From Ovis canadensis (lineage: Eukaryota > Chordata > Mammalia > Artiodactyla > Bovidae): a stretch of 64,000 nt of DNA. The stretch spans positions 251,662,501 to 251,726,500 of the forward strand of contig NC_091246.1 in assembly GCF_042477335.2 (NCBI RefSeq), given 5' to 3'. A program made the translations under genes and the position numbers. Of this stretch, positions 31,863 to 41,695 are shown one piece after another. The notes under the pieces were generated by a model, which saw only the letters and a program-made list of their open reading frames with translations, was not told where the DNA came from and did no database searches. Each line of letters starts with the position of its first letter. The stretch's first letter is position 1.

Positions 31863-32389
31863 TTAAAAGGAAAGGAGGAATCTTGGGAATTCACCAAGAC
31901 AATGAAGAAGAAGCTGCCAGAGACAGGAGGAGAGACACAACCTGTGGTGATGGATTTCGTGTTCAAGGCTTTCTGCAAGGAGATCACTGTGGACTGATAA
32001 CCACGCAGGCCTGAGCGCACTGGTTTCCAAAAACATTTAAGCAGCAGAGCCCCTGAAAGTGAGATCTTTCCAGGTGACCCCCTTTCCAGCAGGGCTTGAG
32101 ACCCCGCTCGCTCAGCCTTCCTCCTGTCAACACCACCTCTGAACCCCAAGGCTCTGAGGAAGGACATTGGAACCGCCCTGCCCTAGAGGACACCCACTTG
32201 GTCCCCTTGAGGGCATCTCCCAGCAGAATCACCTTTGGACTCTCCTGAGGCTGCGCACTGCGCTACCTCATGAACCAGCCAATGGCCCAGGTTCTTTGCT
32301 CCACGAGCTTACCGAAGTCTGACCTCCACGTTACTCCAGGTTAGAAAGGACCTGGGAGCCGATTACCAGACGCCCCCCCTTCTCCCCTC
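31863..32389. other. No gene recognised
   Basis: Single-copy-looking DNA on the minus side of a long chance frame. No domain, repeat or RNA gene supported. Confidence 0.4.
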
Positions 32390-32640
32390 GGCGATAACTG
32401 CCTCATAATCCTTGGAAACCCAGCTTAGATGTCATTAACTTCATGACTCCCCCTAGGCCCCCAGTTCAGAACTGATGCTGCTTCCCCAGGCTGCTTTTTG
32501 CTGCGTCCAGTTCACAAACTACTTGGATTGGTTGTTTACACTCTCCTGCCAGACTTTGAGTTTCTCGAGGGCTGGGATTAAGTCTTTACATCTTAAAGCC
32601 AGGACAGTGCCTGGCACAGTGTGCCTGTGGAATACATGTC
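32390..32640 (+). repeat. Probable L2 fossil
   Basis: The phrases 'tcgagggctgggattaagtc' and 'ggacagtgcctggcacagtg' at the right end fit the L2 3' terminus. The left part is less certain. Confidence 0.45.
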
Positions 32641-32647
32641 TGCCCGT

Positions 32648-33045
32648 TTCAGTTCAGTTCAGTCACTCAGTCGTGTCCGACTCTTTGCAACCCCGTGGAC
32701 TGCAGCACGCCAGGCTTCCCTGTTCATCAACAACTCCTAGAGCTTGCTCAAACTCATGTCCATCAAGTTGGTGATGCCATCCAACCATCTCATCCTCTGT
32801 CATCCCCTTCTCCTCCCACCTTCAATCTTTCCCAGCATCAGGGTCTTTTCCAGTGAGTCAGTTCTTTGCATCAGGTGGCCAAAGTATTGGAGTTTCAGCT
32901 TCAGCATCAGTCCTTCCAATGAATATTCAGGGTTGATCTCCTTTAGGATGGACTGGTTGCATCTCCTTGCAGTCCAAGGGACTCTCAAGAGTCTTCTCCA
33001 ACACCACATTTCAAAAGCATCAATTATTTGGTGCTCAGCTTTCTG
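32648..33045 (-). mobile_element. BovB LINE 3' fragment
   Basis: Reversed BovB tail (ttcagttcagttcagtcact) through 'ttggtgatgccatccaacca', 'tggccaaagtattggagttt' and 'caccacatttcaaaagcatc' to 'ggtgctcagctttctgtct'. It is 5'-truncated in the C-terminal region. Confidence 0.9.
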
Positions 33046-33099
33046 TCTAGATGTTTGCCCAGTTGGATGAAATTACATTGAATCTGAACTTGGAAGGGC

Positions 33100-33315
33100 G
33101 CTGGGACTTCCCTGGTAGTCTAGTGGTCGAGAGTCCACCTTCCAGTGCAGGGGACGTGGGTGTGGGTTCAATCCTGGGTTGAGGAACTAAGATCCCACAT
33201 GCTTCCGGGCCAATAATCCTGAGCTGCAACTACTAAGCCTGTGCGCTCACGAGCCCGTGTTCTGCAACAAGAGAAGCCTGTGTGCCACGACAAGGACCCA
33301 AGGCAGCAAAGACGA
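33100..33315 (+). mobile_element. CHR-2-type SINE with exact 13-bp TSD
   Basis: Plus strand: ctgggacttccctggtagtc, 'caggggacgtgggtgtgggt', 'gaactaagatcccacatgct', 'caacaagagaagcctgtgtg' and 'acaaggacccaaggcagcaa'. The direct repeat aacttggaagggc flanks it at 33087-33099 and 33316-33328, a perfect target-site duplication. Confidence 0.9.
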
Positions 33316-34011
33316 AACTTGGAAGGGCCCCAAGCTAGTCCACAGTCCTTCCTTCTTACATAAAGAGGTAAGGATGAGCTCCAGCTCGCCGCTGGCAGAG
33401 CTGGTTCTAGAATCCAGAATCCTGATTCAAGTCCAATATTCCTAGGCTCCTTTATTTGGTGCTCAAGGGTCAACAGCACAGAATAAATAGGAAATGTTGG
33501 AGGAAAAACTCCTTAGTTTGCAAGTCACAGGAGTCTCTAACTGATTTAAGTGATGCCATCTCAGCTTCACCCGCCAGGCCCACAGCATAAACTGACTTTC
33601 GTTGGAGTCATTTTTCCTAAGACGCGTGTGACTGTCTCTCCTACTTGTCTTAACCGCCTGTCGTGGTTCTGGCTCCTCTTCAGATTTCCTGTCGTTTTGA
33701 GTGCCTACCTTCAAAAGAAGGGCCACTTCTCACATTTTCTAGTGGAAACGTTTTGTTCGTTTGTTTTTAATCTCCTCTTGCAGGATTTGGCCCAAATATA
33801 GTCCCAATATAAAGGCTCTGGCGCTTTCTGTGTGTGGACAAGGGCTAGGAAATTCCTTGGGGGAGAAAGTAAAATTGGACTCTTTTCCTTGGAAACAGAG
33901 TAACCGTTTTTTTTTTTTTTTTGGAAGACCAGTTGAACAGGGGCTCTCAAGAGGCATCCTTGAGTATAAAAGCTGCAAGCAGCTGTTTCTCACTGTTCTT
34001 GGTGGAAGTGA

Positions 34012-34023
34012 CCCCCCCCCCCC
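34012..34023. repeat. C12 homopolymer
   Basis: Twelve consecutive C residues. Such runs are error-prone in sequencing, so the length should be treated with care. Confidence 0.9.
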
Positions 34024-34124
34024 GCCACAATTTAGAAGGAACTGGCTAAAGGGTCTGAGAACCTGGTGTTCACTTCTCTCTCCCACTTATTTCTTTTCCT
34101 TAAATATTTTTTTTAATGTGGACC

Positions 34125-34275
34125 ATTTTTAAAGTCTTTATTGAATTTGTTGCAATATTGCATCTGCTTCATGTTTTGTTTTCTTGGCTGCTCCACAGCA
34201 TGTGGGATTAAACCCTTACCCCCTGCCCTGGAAGATGAAGTCTTAACCGCAGGATCACCAGGGAAGTCCCTATTC
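34125..34275 (-). mobile_element. CHR-2-type SINE, internally deleted
   Basis: Antisense: 'ttcttggctgctccacagca', 'tgtgggattaaaccctta' and the reversed head 'taaccgcaggatcaccaggg'. The middle of the element is missing. Confidence 0.65.
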
Positions 34276-34424
34276 CCATTAAACATTTACCTGGGTCAGC
34301 TGTTTCCCCTTAGAGCACCCCTCCTGATACTCTGCCACCTCCCAGCTTTGGGCTAAGAATTATTGTCAACCTACTGGTTTTCTTGAGGAAGTAAAGGCAA
34401 TGGAAAAGAAGAGCGAAAGCTTAG

Positions 34425-34600
34425 GACTTGGTCCCATGTTCCAACCCTGGTGTGCAATCTGTCCGTTCACCTCTGTGGGCCTCAGTTTCCTCATCTGCAA
34501 AATGGGACTGATAGCCCCTCCCCAGGAAGGTAGTTGTGAGGACTGATGAAAATGTCTATAAAGTCCCAGCCAAGTAGTTGGGCCATGGAGTCACCTAAGG
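34425..34600 (+). repeat. MIR SINE fossil
   Basis: The plus-strand MIR core is very clear: 'ctctgtgggcctcagtttcc', 'tcatctgcaaaatgggactg' and 'gtagttgtgaggactgatga'. Confidence 0.82.
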
Positions 34601-34638
34601 AACATTAGTTGTTAATAAACCACATTTTTTTTTTCCAG

Positions 34639-35027
34639 GTAAAATCATTCGTTTGACTTGCCTTGATCTTGCTTGCTTGTCCGAACCAGTTATGATTGAT
34701 CCAGGTACTCACCACTGTCACGGAAGTGAGCGCAGTAAACGGTTTGCTGCTTTAATTCCTGTTGTCACTGACAGCACCATTGTGATGCTTATTGATGGAA
34801 AGTCTCTTTTAAAGACAGATTCTTGCATGATAAGTAGTTACATGGCATATGAAGAATGTAGCCCAGATAGCTTTCTGTACTTCCCCTGTTTTGTGTTAGA
34901 AAAATATGAATTAATCTGTCAAAATAAAAAGATACAGTGTTTAACCGCTGAAGGCTACCTGGACTACTTGAGTCTCGCTTCTGCAGCTTTTCAGGGTATC
35001 CTTGGCAACTGGTTAGGCGAGAGCTGA
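34639..35027 (+). CDS. Unrecognised open frame behind a splice acceptor (candidate terminal exon)
   Basis: I do not recognise this protein. A 15-base T-rich tract and CCAG end at 34638, a strong 3' splice acceptor, and the sequence then stays open for 129 codons to TGA at 35025-35027. Composition looks coding: many purine-first codons (gat, gaa, aaa, ggt) and a protein-like mix with several Cys. It starts near KIIRLTCLDLACLSEP and ends in FQGILGNWLGES. No membrane segment or named motif is evident, and the first in-frame ATG is at 34692. No repeat overlaps it, and no poly-A tail marks a processed pseudogene. The downstream DNA has only weak polyadenylation-like sequence (gaatagaaatata near 35180). 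The same CAGGTAAAA could also be read as a splice donor. It could be a last exon, a gene fragment or chance. Confidence 0.35.
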
Positions 35028-35479
35028 GCTTCCCGGAGGAAGCTCTCGGATGGAGGACACACAAAGGTCATACTTCCAAAGCTCTTTGTGTCTGTCAGCT
35101 AGTGTCTGTAGGCAATATGTGCTTTTTAGAGAGCCTGTTGAATTACAAGCAAGATGTGGGTGGCCAGATTCTTTCCCTTGAATAGAAATATACTTTTCTA
35201 CACTCATGTCTGATCTTCATTTAATAGCTCTCTGGTTAAGAGGTCCCATATAACAATATCTTAACCCTGGCTTAAGAGCAACCAGAAGGGCTACTCTTTT
35301 CTTTGTGTCTTTACACTGGAATCCATCGCTTTTCTATTCATAGGCCCTTCCGCAAAGCCTTGAGTGGGCCATTTGTAGTATCAAAAATCCGACAACTGGA
35401 TTCTCTTCACTCTTTTTGCAGCATTGAGTATTTGCTGGAAACTGTTTTGGTACAAACTAGTCATACCTAAGAGCATCCC
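35028..35479. other. Flank of the candidate exon (possible 3'UTR), no gene seen
   Basis: Single-copy DNA with no recognised repeat and no canonical AATAAA in the first 250 bases. It ends at the target site of the BovB complex. Confidence 0.35.
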
Positions 35480-35877
35480 AAGGAGATAATTCAGTTCAGT
35501 TCAGTTCAGTCGCTCAGTCGTGTCCGACTCTTCACAACCCCATGAATCGCAGCACGCCAGGCCTCCCTGTCCATCACCAACTCCCGGAGTTCACTCAGAC
35601 TCACGTCCATCGAGTCAGTGATGCCATCCAGCCATCTCATCCTTTGTCGTCCCCTTCTCCTCCCAGCATCAGAGTCTTTTCCAGTGAGTCAACTCTTCAC
35701 ATGAGGTGGCCAAAGTACTGGGGTTTCAGCTTTAGCATCATTCCTTCCAAAGAAATCCCAGGGCTGATCTCCTTCAGAATGGACTGGTTGGATCTCCTTG
35801 CAGTCCAAGGGACTCTCAAGAGTCTTCTCCAACACCACAGTTCAAAAGCATCAATTCTTCGGTGCTCAGCCTTCTTC

Positions 35878-36952
35878 TGGAATGAGGTTTGTGACATTGT
35901 ACAGGAGACAGGGATCAAGACCATACCCATGGAAAATAAATGCAAAAAGAGCAAAATGGCTGTCTGGGGAGGCCTTACAAATAGCTGTGAAAAGAAGAGA
36001 GGCAAAAAGCAAAGGAGAAAAGGAAATATATAAGCATCTGAATGCAGAGTTCCAAAGAATAGCAAGAAGAGATAAGAAAGCCTTCTTCAGTGATCAGTGC
36101 AAAGAAATAGAGGCAAACAACAGAATGCGAAAGACCAGAGATCTCTTCAAGAAAATTAGAGATACCAAGGGAACATTTGATGCAAAGATGGGCTCGATAA
36201 AGGACAGAAATGGTATGGACCTAACAGAAGCAGAAGATATTAAGAAGAGGTGGCAAGAATACATGGAAGAACTGTACGAAAAAGATCTTCACGACCCAGA
36301 TAATCACGATGGTGTGATCACTCATCTAGAGCCAGACATTCTGGAATGTGAAGTCAAGTGGGCCTTAGAAAGCATCACTACGAGCAAAGCTAGTGGAGGT
36401 GATGGAATTCCAGTGGAGCTATTTCAAACCCTGAAAGATGATGCTGTGAAAGTGCTTCCCTCAATATGCCAGCAAATTTGGAAAACTCAGCAGTGGCCAC
36501 AGGCCTGGAAAAGGTCAGTTTTCATTCCAATCCCAAAGAAAGGCAACGCCAAAGATTGCTCAAACTACCGCACAATTGCACTCATCTCCCATGCTAGTAA
36601 AGTAATGCTCAAAATTCTCCAAGCCAGGCTTCAGCAATACGTGAACCGTGAACTTCCTGATGTTCAAGCTGGCTTTAGAAAAGGCAGAGGAACCAGAAAT
36701 CAAATTGCCAACATCTGCTGGATCATGGAAAAAGCAAGAGAGTTCCAGAAAAACATCTATTTCTGCTTTATTGACTATGCCAAAGCCTTTGACTGTGTGG
36801 ATCACAATAAATTGTGGAAAATTCTGAAAGAGATGGGAATACCAGACCACCTCACCTGCCTCTTGAGAAATCTGTATGCAGGTCAGGAAGAAACAGTTAG
36901 AACTGGACATGGAACAACAGATTGGTTCCAAATAGGAAAAGGAGTATGTTAG
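35878..36952 (+). pseudogene. BovB ORF2 fragment: RT motifs up to motif B, then frameshift
   Basis: The open frame (extending from 35798 in the host BovB) covers KWLSGEALQIAVKRREAK, SGGDGIPVELFQ, GFRKGRGTRNQI and motif A FIDYAKAFDCVD, all intact. At about 36948-36953 the sequence reads gtatgttaggctg where the 3 kb copy has gtacgtcaaggctg: one base is lost and the frame stops just before QGCILSP. Unlike the 3 kb copy, the Trp codon at about 36508 is intact. A working RT is excluded by the frameshift. Confidence 0.9.
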
Positions 36953-37386
36953 GCTGTATATTGTCACCCTGCTTATTTAACTTCTATGCAGAGTACATCA
37001 TGAGAAATGCTGGACTGGAAGAAACACAAGCTGGAATCAAGATTGCCGGGAGAAATATCAATCACCTCAGATATGCAGATGACACCACCCTTACGGCAGA
37101 AAGTGAAGAGGAGCTAAAAAGCCTCTTGATGAAAGTGAAAGAGGAGAGTGAAAAAGTTGGCTTAAAGCTCAACATTCAGAAAACGAAGATCATGGCATCT
37201 GGTCCCATCACTTCATGGGAAATAGATGGGGAAACAGTGGAAACAGTGTCAGACTTTATTTTTTTGGGCTCCAAAATCGCTGCAGATGGTGACTGCAGCC
37301 ATGAAATTAAAAGACGCTTACTCCTTGGAAGAAAAGTTATGACCAACCTAGATAGCATATTCAAAAGCAGAGACATTACCGACTAA
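36922..37386 (+). pseudogene. BovB RT palm/thumb fragment in the shifted frame, intact YADD
   Basis: After the one-base loss the reading continues in this frame with GCILSPCLFNFYAEYIM and the catalytic LRYADDTTL. It runs to a second break at about 37377-37382, where attaccgacta lacks five bases present in the 3 kb copy (attactttaccgacta). From there the C-terminal part lies in the first frame again (37508-37696, RRSNQSILKEINPGI). Confidence 0.88.
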
Positions 37387-38011
37387 GGTCCGTCTAGTTA
37401 AGGCTATGGTTTTTCCTGTGGTCATGTATGGATGTGAGAGTTGGACTGTGAAGAAGGCTGAGCGCTGAAGAATTGATGCTTTTGAACTGTGGTATTGGAG
37501 AAGACTCTTGAGAGTCCCTTGGACTGCAAGGAGATCCAACCAGTCCATTCTGAAGGAGATCAACCCTGGGATTTCTTTGGAGGGAATGATGCTGAAGCTG
37601 AAACTCCAGTACTTTGGCCACCTCATGCGAAGAGTTGACTCATTGGAAAAGACTCTGATGCTGGGAGGGATTGGGGGCAGGAGGAGAAGGGGATGACCGA
37701 GGATGAGATGGCTGGATGGCATCACTGACTCGATGGATGTGAGTCTGAGTGAACTCTGGAAGTTGGTGTTGAACAGGGAGGCCTGGCGTGCTGTGATTCA
37801 TGGGGTCGCAAAGAGTCGGACACGACTGAGCGACTGAACTGAACTGAACAGCCTTCTTCACAGTCCAACTCTCACATCCATACATGACTACTGGAAAAAC
37901 CATAGCCTTGACTAGACAGACCTTTGCTTACTCCTTGGAAGAAAAGTTATGACCAACCTAGATAGCATATTCAAAAGCAGAGACATTACTTTGCCGACTA
38001 AGGAGATAATT

Positions 38012-38502
38012 AGGAACACCCAAAAAGCTGAAGAAATTCATACCAGCTTCACTTATAGCAGGAAAACACTGGAAAGACCCGAGCCATCCAGCAGTGATGA
38101 TGTGGTTGAGGGGTTAGAACCCACCATGAGAAAGAGCTGCCTTCATGGGAAGGATTTAACATGCCATCTGCATGGGAAAATGTTTATGAGTTAACATTAA
38201 TGTAGGACATAAAATTGCTTGTTGAGCCTGATCTTGACATAAATCTGGGAAGACAGATGAAGACCAAAAGGAAGTGATCCAAGAGGATAATTGTACCAAA
38301 GTTGTTCCTTGGAAGAGGGACTATAAGAGACTTTTATTTTATTCTTTATATTTTCTATTTTTTCACAGCACACCTTAATAACTGTGATTTAGGGAAAAGT
38401 GTCATTTAACGAAGTAAAGGCAAAATCTCATAGGTCCAGGGAGGTGATTGTAGAACTTTTAGATCATAAAATAGTAGGAAGTGGCAGCTGCTGGATATTA
38501 AT
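38012..38502. other. No gene recognised
   Basis: AT-leaning single-copy DNA between the BovB complex and the Bov-A2 insertion. Confidence 0.35.
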
Positions 38503-38513
38503 GTTTAGCACTG

Positions 38514-38787
38514 CTGCTACTGCTGCTAAGTCGCTTCAGTCGTGTGCGACTCTGTGCAACCCCATAGACGGTAGCCCACCAGGCTCCCCTGTCCCTGGGA
38601 TTCTCCAGGCAAGAACACTGGAATGGGTTGCCATGTCCTTCCCAAATGCATGAAAGTGAGAAGTGAAAGTGAAGTCGCTCAGTCGTGTCCGACCCTTAGC
38701 GACCCTGTGGACTGCAGCCCAGCAGGCTCCTCCGTCCATGGGATTTTCCAGGCAGGAGTGCTGGAGTGGGCGCCATCGCCTTCTCCA
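38514..38787 (-). mobile_element. Bov-A2 SINE with TSD
   Basis: A dimeric Bov-A2 in antisense: first unit 'ctgctgctaagtcgcttcag'...'tctccaggcaagaacactgg', a linker 'atgcatgaaagtgagaagtg', and a second unit 'gtcgctcagtcgtgtccgac'...'ttttccaggcaggagtgctg'. The direct repeat gtttagcactg flanks it at 38503-38513 and 38788-38798. Confidence 0.93.
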
Positions 38788-38798
38788 GTTTAGCACTG

Positions 38799-39835
38799 AG
38801 ATAACATTTCATGGGATGCCTTTAAGGTGCATTGTAGCACCCGAGTTCATTTTCATACCATCCCTGTGTGGCAGGCAGTAAGAATTGTAATGACTTTGTG
38901 GATGAAAAAAAAAAAAAATCCAGGCACAGAATGAACATTGCATTTTGCTTCTACTGATGTTTCTAAGCTGTGAAATTCAGGCCCACATGAGGACGTGTTG
39001 CCACCCGTCCTCATTCATTCACACCAGACATTTAGGATTGGCAGAAACCATGGAAACAGTGCATCGTCCACTGCCTCGCAGGGAGGAAAGTGAGGGGAAC
39101 ACCGAGTCAGCCTCGTATTTGGAAAGATCATTTCCACGCCTGCTTGTTTAGTACGGAGGGTCTTCCAAATGAGCTTTTTGCTTTAATATATATTACTAAA
39201 TTATTCTTGCTGAGAACCTTCAAAAGAAAAAAGGAGGGATGCTGAATGATTACAGAGTAGATGGGAGATGGGGCAGGCAGGAAGGCTATTGGCAGCCAGA
39301 GAAAGTGGGCCGGACTCACGGTCTCCCCGCCTGCTCGGCGTCCCTGGGGCTCTCATCCCCTTGTAACAGTCAGACTATTTGAGCTCCTCCTTAGTGGCCC
39401 TGAGCCTCCTGTTACTGGCGTCTCCAGCACACCAGCCCATCTAAGGTAACTCATATTTGGGATTCAGGATATACTCCCCCTAGAATGGCGAGAGGATTCT
39501 AAGCTTCTCTCCCTACCAGTTTTCTGATGCAGTTTTAAAAGTGGTCACGGTCCAGATTCGGAAGAAGTATATACACATATCCCCTGACAGTTACCATCTC
39601 TGGTGTTTTTTTGTTTTTGTTTTTTAAATCAGTGCTTAAGTGAAGATAAACTTTTTTTGGAAACTTTTTTTGTAGCATCCGTGAGTTTGTGAGAACTCCC
39701 ACAATGGCAAATGTTCATATGAAGATGCAACGTTTGGCGCTTAATAGGTACCTAGGTTCAAATGGATGTTTTCTCTTTGGTTTCTTCAAAGTGCAAAAAG
39801 AAGGTGATCAGAATAACGTAATAGTGCTACGTTCC
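38799..39835. other. Single-copy stretch, no gene seen
   Basis: An A-run lies near 38906-38918. Otherwise no gene, RNA or young repeat is recognised. Confidence 0.4.
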
Positions 39836-40180
39836 TCAGGATATGGTGAGCTATGCTGCAATAACAAGTAAATCTGGAAATATCAGTAGTTTAGAACAGT
39901 GAAAATTGACTTTTTGCTCTTGTAACATCTGATGCGCATTACCTGGGCCCTCCTTGATCCGATGACTCTGGGATGCAGGTACCTTCCATCCAGCGTTGCC
40001 GTCACCTAATATGTTGCTTCTAGGGTCATTGAGCCAGGGAAGTGAGAGCTAAAAAGTCAGCCACTGTCTCGTAACTGTTGCTTCTGAAAATGACATGTCA
40101 CTTCCTATCATATTTCATTGACACAAACTAGTCATATGACTTTGCTTAACTGCAAGGGGATGGGATGTTTAGGAAAATAC
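39836..40180. repeat. Ancient mammalian repeat fossil, family uncertain
   Basis: The phrases 'gctatgctgcaataacaagt', 'tagggtcattgagccaggga' and 'taactgcaaggggatgggat' follow the layout of a common old mammalian element. I cannot name it with confidence. Confidence 0.4.
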
Positions 40181-40214
40181 ATAGGTCATTGCATCTGCAA
40201 CAAATGTCTCTGCC

Positions 40215-40460
40215 ACCTTACTAACATTAACTGAGCCCTTCCTATGTGCCAGGCACTTTCATAACTACTTTACATGCTGATTCCATTTAGCCCTAAACCT
40301 TAGGAAGTAGTTACTAATGTCTCCATCGTACAGATGCTACACTGAGCCACAGAGGGTTTAGGCCACTTGCTGTAGTCTCACAGCTAGTAAGTGATGGAGC
40401 CAGGATTCTGACTCCAGGACCTGGTACTTCACCTCTATGCCTGTCGCCTCCCAAGTATTA
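40215..40460 (-). repeat. MIR SINE fossil, near complete
   Basis: A clear reversed MIR: 'ttcctatgtgccaggcactt', 'ccacagagggtttaggccac', 'tctcacagctagtaagtgat' and 'gagccaggattctgactcca'. Confidence 0.82.
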
Positions 40461-41524
40461 ATGACATCTCTCCTTAGGGGTTTTCTGAAAAATTATAGCC
40501 AATGTAAATAAAACACCTGGTATGCAATGTCTGGCATGTAATAGTTAGTCACAAATGACAGCATTTTTTCTCCTATCATTGTTTTTGTTGGCTACCTCAG
40601 ATCCTTTCTGAGTCAAGGCCGAGTATAAATAGATGGCTATGTGATAGCGCTTTATTAAAAGGTGCCTCTTTTGTCCTGGCATCTGAGGTTGCATGGAATG
40701 CTTTAATATAACCTTGCAGAAAAGTATCAAGTAATTATCACCGTGTGGAAGTATTTTAGCAAGTCGTGCCCATTCTTACCCTGTAATGGCATGAAAGCAA
40801 AGTCTACATTTTAATTACTGGCCTGCCATGTCTCATTACTGGTATCTGCAAGGCTGTTCTGAGCAGAATATAAGGACACAACAGTAGCTTATTTTGTATT
40901 TGTTTTAATTAAACATTAGCACTGATCCTGACTTGTTCTTTGGGTAGTTAAAGCAAAAATACTGTGCTCTAAAGTGATTTCTGAATCTCTTTGTAGAGCC
41001 AGAAATATATTTGGTGTTGAAGTGACTCCCCTGCCTCTTTCCTACCAGAAGTTAATTGAAATCACTCCTGCCCTGTCTTGGGGAGCCTCAGAGAGCCTAA
41101 GGGATGGGCCAGTGATCAGGCAGCAAAGGAACTGTTTTGGATTCTCTAGATTTGCAGAGATCGGTGAAGGATATCACTGAGTCTGTAGAAGGACTGGGGT
41201 GATCCGTGGTATAAGTGAAAGAGTGTGCTCTGGTGGTTGGTGAGATTCCTCCTTGCCAAGTGGGAGATGGGAGGCAGAATCTGGGTACTTGAGAACTATT
41301 TCTAGTTTTCCCCTCCCACGGGGAGTTGGGGGAAGCCTCTTTTTTATTCCTTACCTCTCTCAGAAGCCCAGTTTCTGCCATAGATTGCTGCCCATTGTCT
41401 CTGACAAAAGGAGATGCCCTCCTGGGATTCTCTCATTAAACTGTGGATGGTGAGGTGCTCCACTCAGCGATGGGCCAGGATAGAACACACTGCCTCAGCA
41501 TCATCACACACTGATAAATAATAA
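40461..41524. other. AT-rich single-copy stretch, no gene seen
   Basis: No recognised gene or young repeat. Open frames are short. Confidence 0.4.
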
Positions 41525-41695
41525 CTTGGGATCGACCCCTGGGTCAGGAAGATCCTCTGGAGAAGGAATTGGCAACTCCCTCCAGGATGCTTGCTTAGGA
41601 AATCCCATGGACAGAGGAGCCTGGCGGGCAGCAGTCCATGGTGGTCCCCAAATAATCAGACATGATTTAGTAACTAAACAACAACAACAACAAAG
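41525..41695 (+). mobile_element. Bov-tA SINE, head-truncated
   Basis: Plus strand: gggatcgacccctgggtcag, 'tctggagaaggaattggcaa' and 'ttagtaactaaacaacaaca'. About 40 bp of the tRNA-like head are missing. Confidence 0.83.

Larger units (their letters stand above)
35878..37848 (+). mobile_element. Inner BovB LINE, 5'-truncated, inserted in the outer BovB
   Basis: A 1971-bp plus-strand copy from tggaatgaggtttgtgacat to the actgaactgaactgaa tail. The 11-bp repeat cagccttcttc at 35867-35877 and 37849-37859 flanks it exactly, a target-site duplication inside the outer BovB. It begins in the linker before the RT domain and lacks the endonuclease. It is close in sequence to the copy at 3 kb and shares with it an extra base in the A-rich run before KWLSGEAL. 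Opposite-strand BovB segments on each side could fold with it. Confidence 0.93.
35492..37999. mobile_element. Outer BovB insertion, 5'-inverted, hosting a second BovB
   Basis: The outer element has three parts: minus-strand BovB 3' tail (35492-35877), its continuation after the inner element (37860 to about 37924), and then a short plus-strand piece (about 37925-37999, cttactccttggaagaaaag onward). In the reference copy at 3 kb these last two parts are direct neighbours, so the 5' part was inverted without loss, the pattern known as twin priming. The direct repeat aaggagataatt at 35480-35491 and 38000-38011 marks the target site, although aagg is also BovB sequence, so 8 bp are certain. It is short, and dead. 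Confidence 0.88.

Noticed and set aside
31253..32167. 304-codon open frame on the minus strand, the longest outside BovB RT
   Set aside because: Its middle third is an antisense CHR-2 SINE and one end lies in an L2 fossil. It has no recognisable motif, and GC-rich DNA readily leaves such frames open by chance.
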